This document shows positions 62,345 through 64,000 of a DNA stretch of 64,000 bases, in pieces. A model generated the notes under the pieces. It ran no database searches. It worked only from the letters and a program-made list of their open reading frames with translations, and was not told where the DNA came from. This stretch comes from Sphingomonas phyllosphaerae FA2 (GTDB lineage: Bacteria > Pseudomonadota > Alphaproteobacteria > Sphingomonadales > Sphingomonadaceae). The translations under genes and the position numbers were made by a program. How positions within the stretch are numbered: position 1 is the stretch's first letter; each line of letters opens with the position of its first letter. The stretch is from NCBI RefSeq assembly GCF_000427645.1, contig NZ_KE386571.1, forward strand, positions 248,001-312,000, read 5' to 3'.

Positions 62345-63199
62345 ATGCGAAGCGGACTGATGCGCGTGCTGATGCAGGAGGACCTCAATTTCCTGCTGAC
62401 CAACCGCTTGCCGCGGCGCTGGGCGACGAAAATGGTCGGGCGGATCGCGGCAATCGAGCATCCGCTGGTCGCCAGGCCCGCATTGGCGGCGTGGCGGTTC
62501 TTCTGCGACGTCGACCTGCGCGATGCCGAGACCACGCGCTTTTCGAGCTTGCGCAACGGGTTCATCCGGCGGCTGCGCGCGGGAGCGCGGGTGTTCGCGG
62601 CGGGCGAGGGCGTGGTGGCGAGCCCGTGCGATGCGATCGTCGGCGCGCATGGACGCGTCGAGGACGGGCGGCTGTATCAGGTGAAGGGCTTTTCGTACCG
62701 GCTCGACGAACTGGTGCCCGATGCGGCGCTGGCGGCGCGATTTGCCGATGGGTGGTTCGTGACGCTGCGGCTGACCGCGGGGATGTACCATCGCTTCCAT
62801 GCGCCCGCCGATCTGACGGTGGAGGCGGTGACCTATCAGTCGGGCGATTGCTGGAACGTCAATCCAATCGCGTTGCGCCGCGTCGAGCGGCTGTTCTGCC
62901 GCAACGAGCGCGCGGTGATCGAGGCACGCGGGGCGGCCGGGCGCGAGCTGCTGCTGGTGCCGGTCGCGGCGATTCTGGTGGCGAGCATCCGGCTGACGTT
63001 CCTTGATACCGAACGGACGTTGCGCGAGCAGGGGCCGGGACGGCGCGCGTGCGACGTGGCGGTGCGCAAGGGGGCGGAGATGGGGTGGTTCGAGCATGGC
63101 TCGACGATCGTGATGTTTCTGCCGGAGGCGGCGCGGCTGCGGGAGGGATTGCAAGAGGGGCAGGCGATCCGCGCGGGGGACGCGATCGCTGAGTGGTGA
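62345..63199 (+). CDS. psd: Phosphatidylserine decarboxylase
   Basis: Converts phosphatidylserine to phosphatidylethanolamine using a self-generated pyruvoyl group. The 284-residue proenzyme has VVASPCDAIVGAHG, LTAGMYHRFHAPADL, CWNVNP, and the cleavage/pyruvoyl motif FEHGSTIVMF (G252-S253). The motifs are those of the proteobacterial Psd family, with HGST in place of LGST. The start is either GTG 62339 or ATG 62345; neither has a strong ribosome-binding site. With the PmtA-like enzyme it would form a short PE/methyl-PE pathway. Confidence 0.9.
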   Translation: MRSGLMRVLMQEDLNFLLTNRLPRRWATKMVGRIAAIEHPLVARPALAAWRFFCDVDLRDAETTRFSSLRNGFIRRLRAGARVFAAGEGVVASPCDAIVGAHGRVEDGRLYQVKGFSYRLDELVPDAALAARFADGWFVTLRLTAGMYHRFHAPADLTVEAVTYQSGDCWNVNPIALRRVERLFCRNERAVIEARGAAGRELLLVPVAAILVASIRLTFLDTERTLREQGPGRRACDVAVRKGAEMGWFEHGSTIVMFLPEAARLREGLQEGQAIRAGDAIAEW

Positions 63200-63217
63200 G
63201 GGGTTCCTGTCCTTCCT

Positions 63218-63305
63218 CGTCGCCCCGGACTTGATCCGGGGCCCCGCTTCTTTCTGGTGGCCGAGGCAAGAAGAAGCGGGATCCCGGATCAAGTCCGGGA
63301 TGACG
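63218..63305. repeat. Family C palindrome in convergent gap
   Basis: Left arm CGTCGCCCCGGACTTGATCC..., right arm ...CGGATCAAGTCCGGGATGACG; it ends two bases before the stop of the sensor kinase gene. Confidence 0.9.
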
Positions 63306-63306
63306 G

Positions 63307-64000
63307 TTACGCCGCGGGCAGCGTCAGCGTCACCAACAGGCCATGCGGCGCATTCTCCGCCAGCGTCACCGACCCACCATAAAGCGCCGCCAGTTCCGCG
63401 ACGATCGGCAGCCCGAAGCCGTGGCCGTCGCCGCGCTCGTCGAGCCGCGTGCCGGGTTGCAGCACCTGCGCGCGCGCGGTGGCGGGGATGCCGGAGCCGT
63501 CGTCGGCGATCGTCACCGCGACACTGCGCCCGTCGCGGTGCGCGGCAACGACGATCCGCGACGCGGCGTGGCGCGCGGCATTGTCGAGCAGGTTGCCGAG
63601 CAATTCGTCGAGGTCCTGCGCATCGACCGCGACCGCAATGTCGTCCGTGATCTCGCGTACGATCGTCAGCGGCGGGCCGTCGTGAAGCCGCTCCACCACC
63701 ACCGCGATGTCCGCAACCGCATGCGCGAGCGGCGTAGCGACGCGGCGGTTGACCGCGGCGGCGCGCGCACGGGCGAGATGGTGGCGAATCGTGCGGTCGA
63801 TCCGCGCGACGGTCGCGGCGAGGCGCGGCTGGTCGCGCAGGTCGATCGCCAGCGCGGCGACCGGGGTCTTGAGCGCATGGGCGAGATTGGCGGCCGAAGC
63901 GCGCGCGGTCGCGAGTGCGGCGGCATTGTCCACGGTCAGTGCGTTGAGTTCGCTCGCCAGCGGCGCAAGTTCGGCGGGCTGGTCTTCGTCGACCTGCTCG
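63307..64000 (-). CDS. Sensor histidine kinase, C-terminal part (runs off the right edge)
   Basis: About 230 C-terminal residues of an EnvZ/PhoQ-type membrane sensor kinase are visible. The dimerisation box is NLAHALKTPVAALAIDL, with the phospho-acceptor His followed by the KTP signature. The HATPase domain has LGNLLDNAARHA (N box), IADDGSGIPATARAQVLQ (G1), and DGHGFGLPIVAELAALYGG (G2). The N-terminal sensor and membrane segments lie outside the window. The cognate regulator is probably just beyond the right edge. Confidence 0.88.
   Translation of the reverse strand, partial: EQVDEDQPAELAPLASELNALTVDNAAALATARASAANLAHALKTPVAALAIDLRDQPRLAATVARIDRTIRHHLARARAAAVNRRVATPLAHAVADIAVVVERLHDGPPLTIVREITDDIAVAVDAQDLDELLGNLLDNAARHAASRIVVAAHRDGRSVAVTIADDGSGIPATARAQVLQPGTRLDERGDGHGFGLPIVAELAALYGGSVTLAENAPHGLLVTLTLPAA

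Overview
The window looks like chromosomal DNA of a sphingomonad (Alphaproteobacteria, Sphingomonadales). It is uniformly GC-rich. It carries a serine palmitoyltransferase with a dedicated acyl carrier protein and a ceramide-type reductase (the sphingolipid genes that replace LPS lipid A in this group). It also has a large TonB-dependent receptor next to a tryptophan-halogenase homologue, and many short palindromic intergenic repeats. No phage, IS element, integron or CRISPR array was seen.

Layout. 1-6506: start of lptF, a hybrid histidine kinase, then the coupled run proB-cerR-acp-spt (read leftwards) and a Uma2-type nuclease. 6543-13131: a metalloprotease-lectin lipoprotein, obg, a TetR/diiron-protein pair, an OsmC remnant, a GNAT acetyltransferase, rpmA-rplU, hspQ and tRNA-Ser(CGA). 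13516-24015: a carbohydrate-utilisation locus (TonB receptor, flavin halogenase homologue, ROK regulator, family 2 glycosidase, lactonase). 24094-31468: a PaoABC-type molybdenum aldehyde oxidoreductase, a nucleoside deaminase, an MFS transporter and an ArsB/NhaD transporter. 31569-36654: an unknown protein with a TetR regulator and matching operators, an unknown protein beside a nuclease/glycine-zipper protein, and L-serine dehydratase. 36769-41156: a LOV photoreceptor overlapping a CheB-CheR-PAS-HWE kinase and a response regulator. 41258-41530: a CsbD-like stress protein with a good EcfG-type promoter.

41607-54882 is the most unusual part. It is a roughly 13-kb glycoside-metabolism island: two sugar-nucleotide SDRs and four glycosyltransferases in one translationally coupled operon, a histidine phosphatase, a GT9-like protein, a DUF6165 protein, a CmoB-like methyltransferase, a clan GH-A glycosidase whose barrel appears circularly permuted, a zinc alcohol dehydrogenase and a Gfo/Idh oxidoreductase (a DUF1003 protein lies between). 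Both large divergent promoter regions of this island contain FNR/FixK-like TTGAT-N4-ATCAA palindromes. 55095-64000 holds a chemoreceptor, an Lrp/ald pair, a PmtA-like methyltransferase with a membrane protein, a class III aminotransferase divergent from phosphatidylserine decarboxylase, and the 3' part of a sensor kinase.

Four families of palindromic repeats occupy every convergent gap in the window that has room (8 of 8), some tandem gaps, and none of the divergent promoter gaps. This suggests a role in, or tolerance at, transcription ends.
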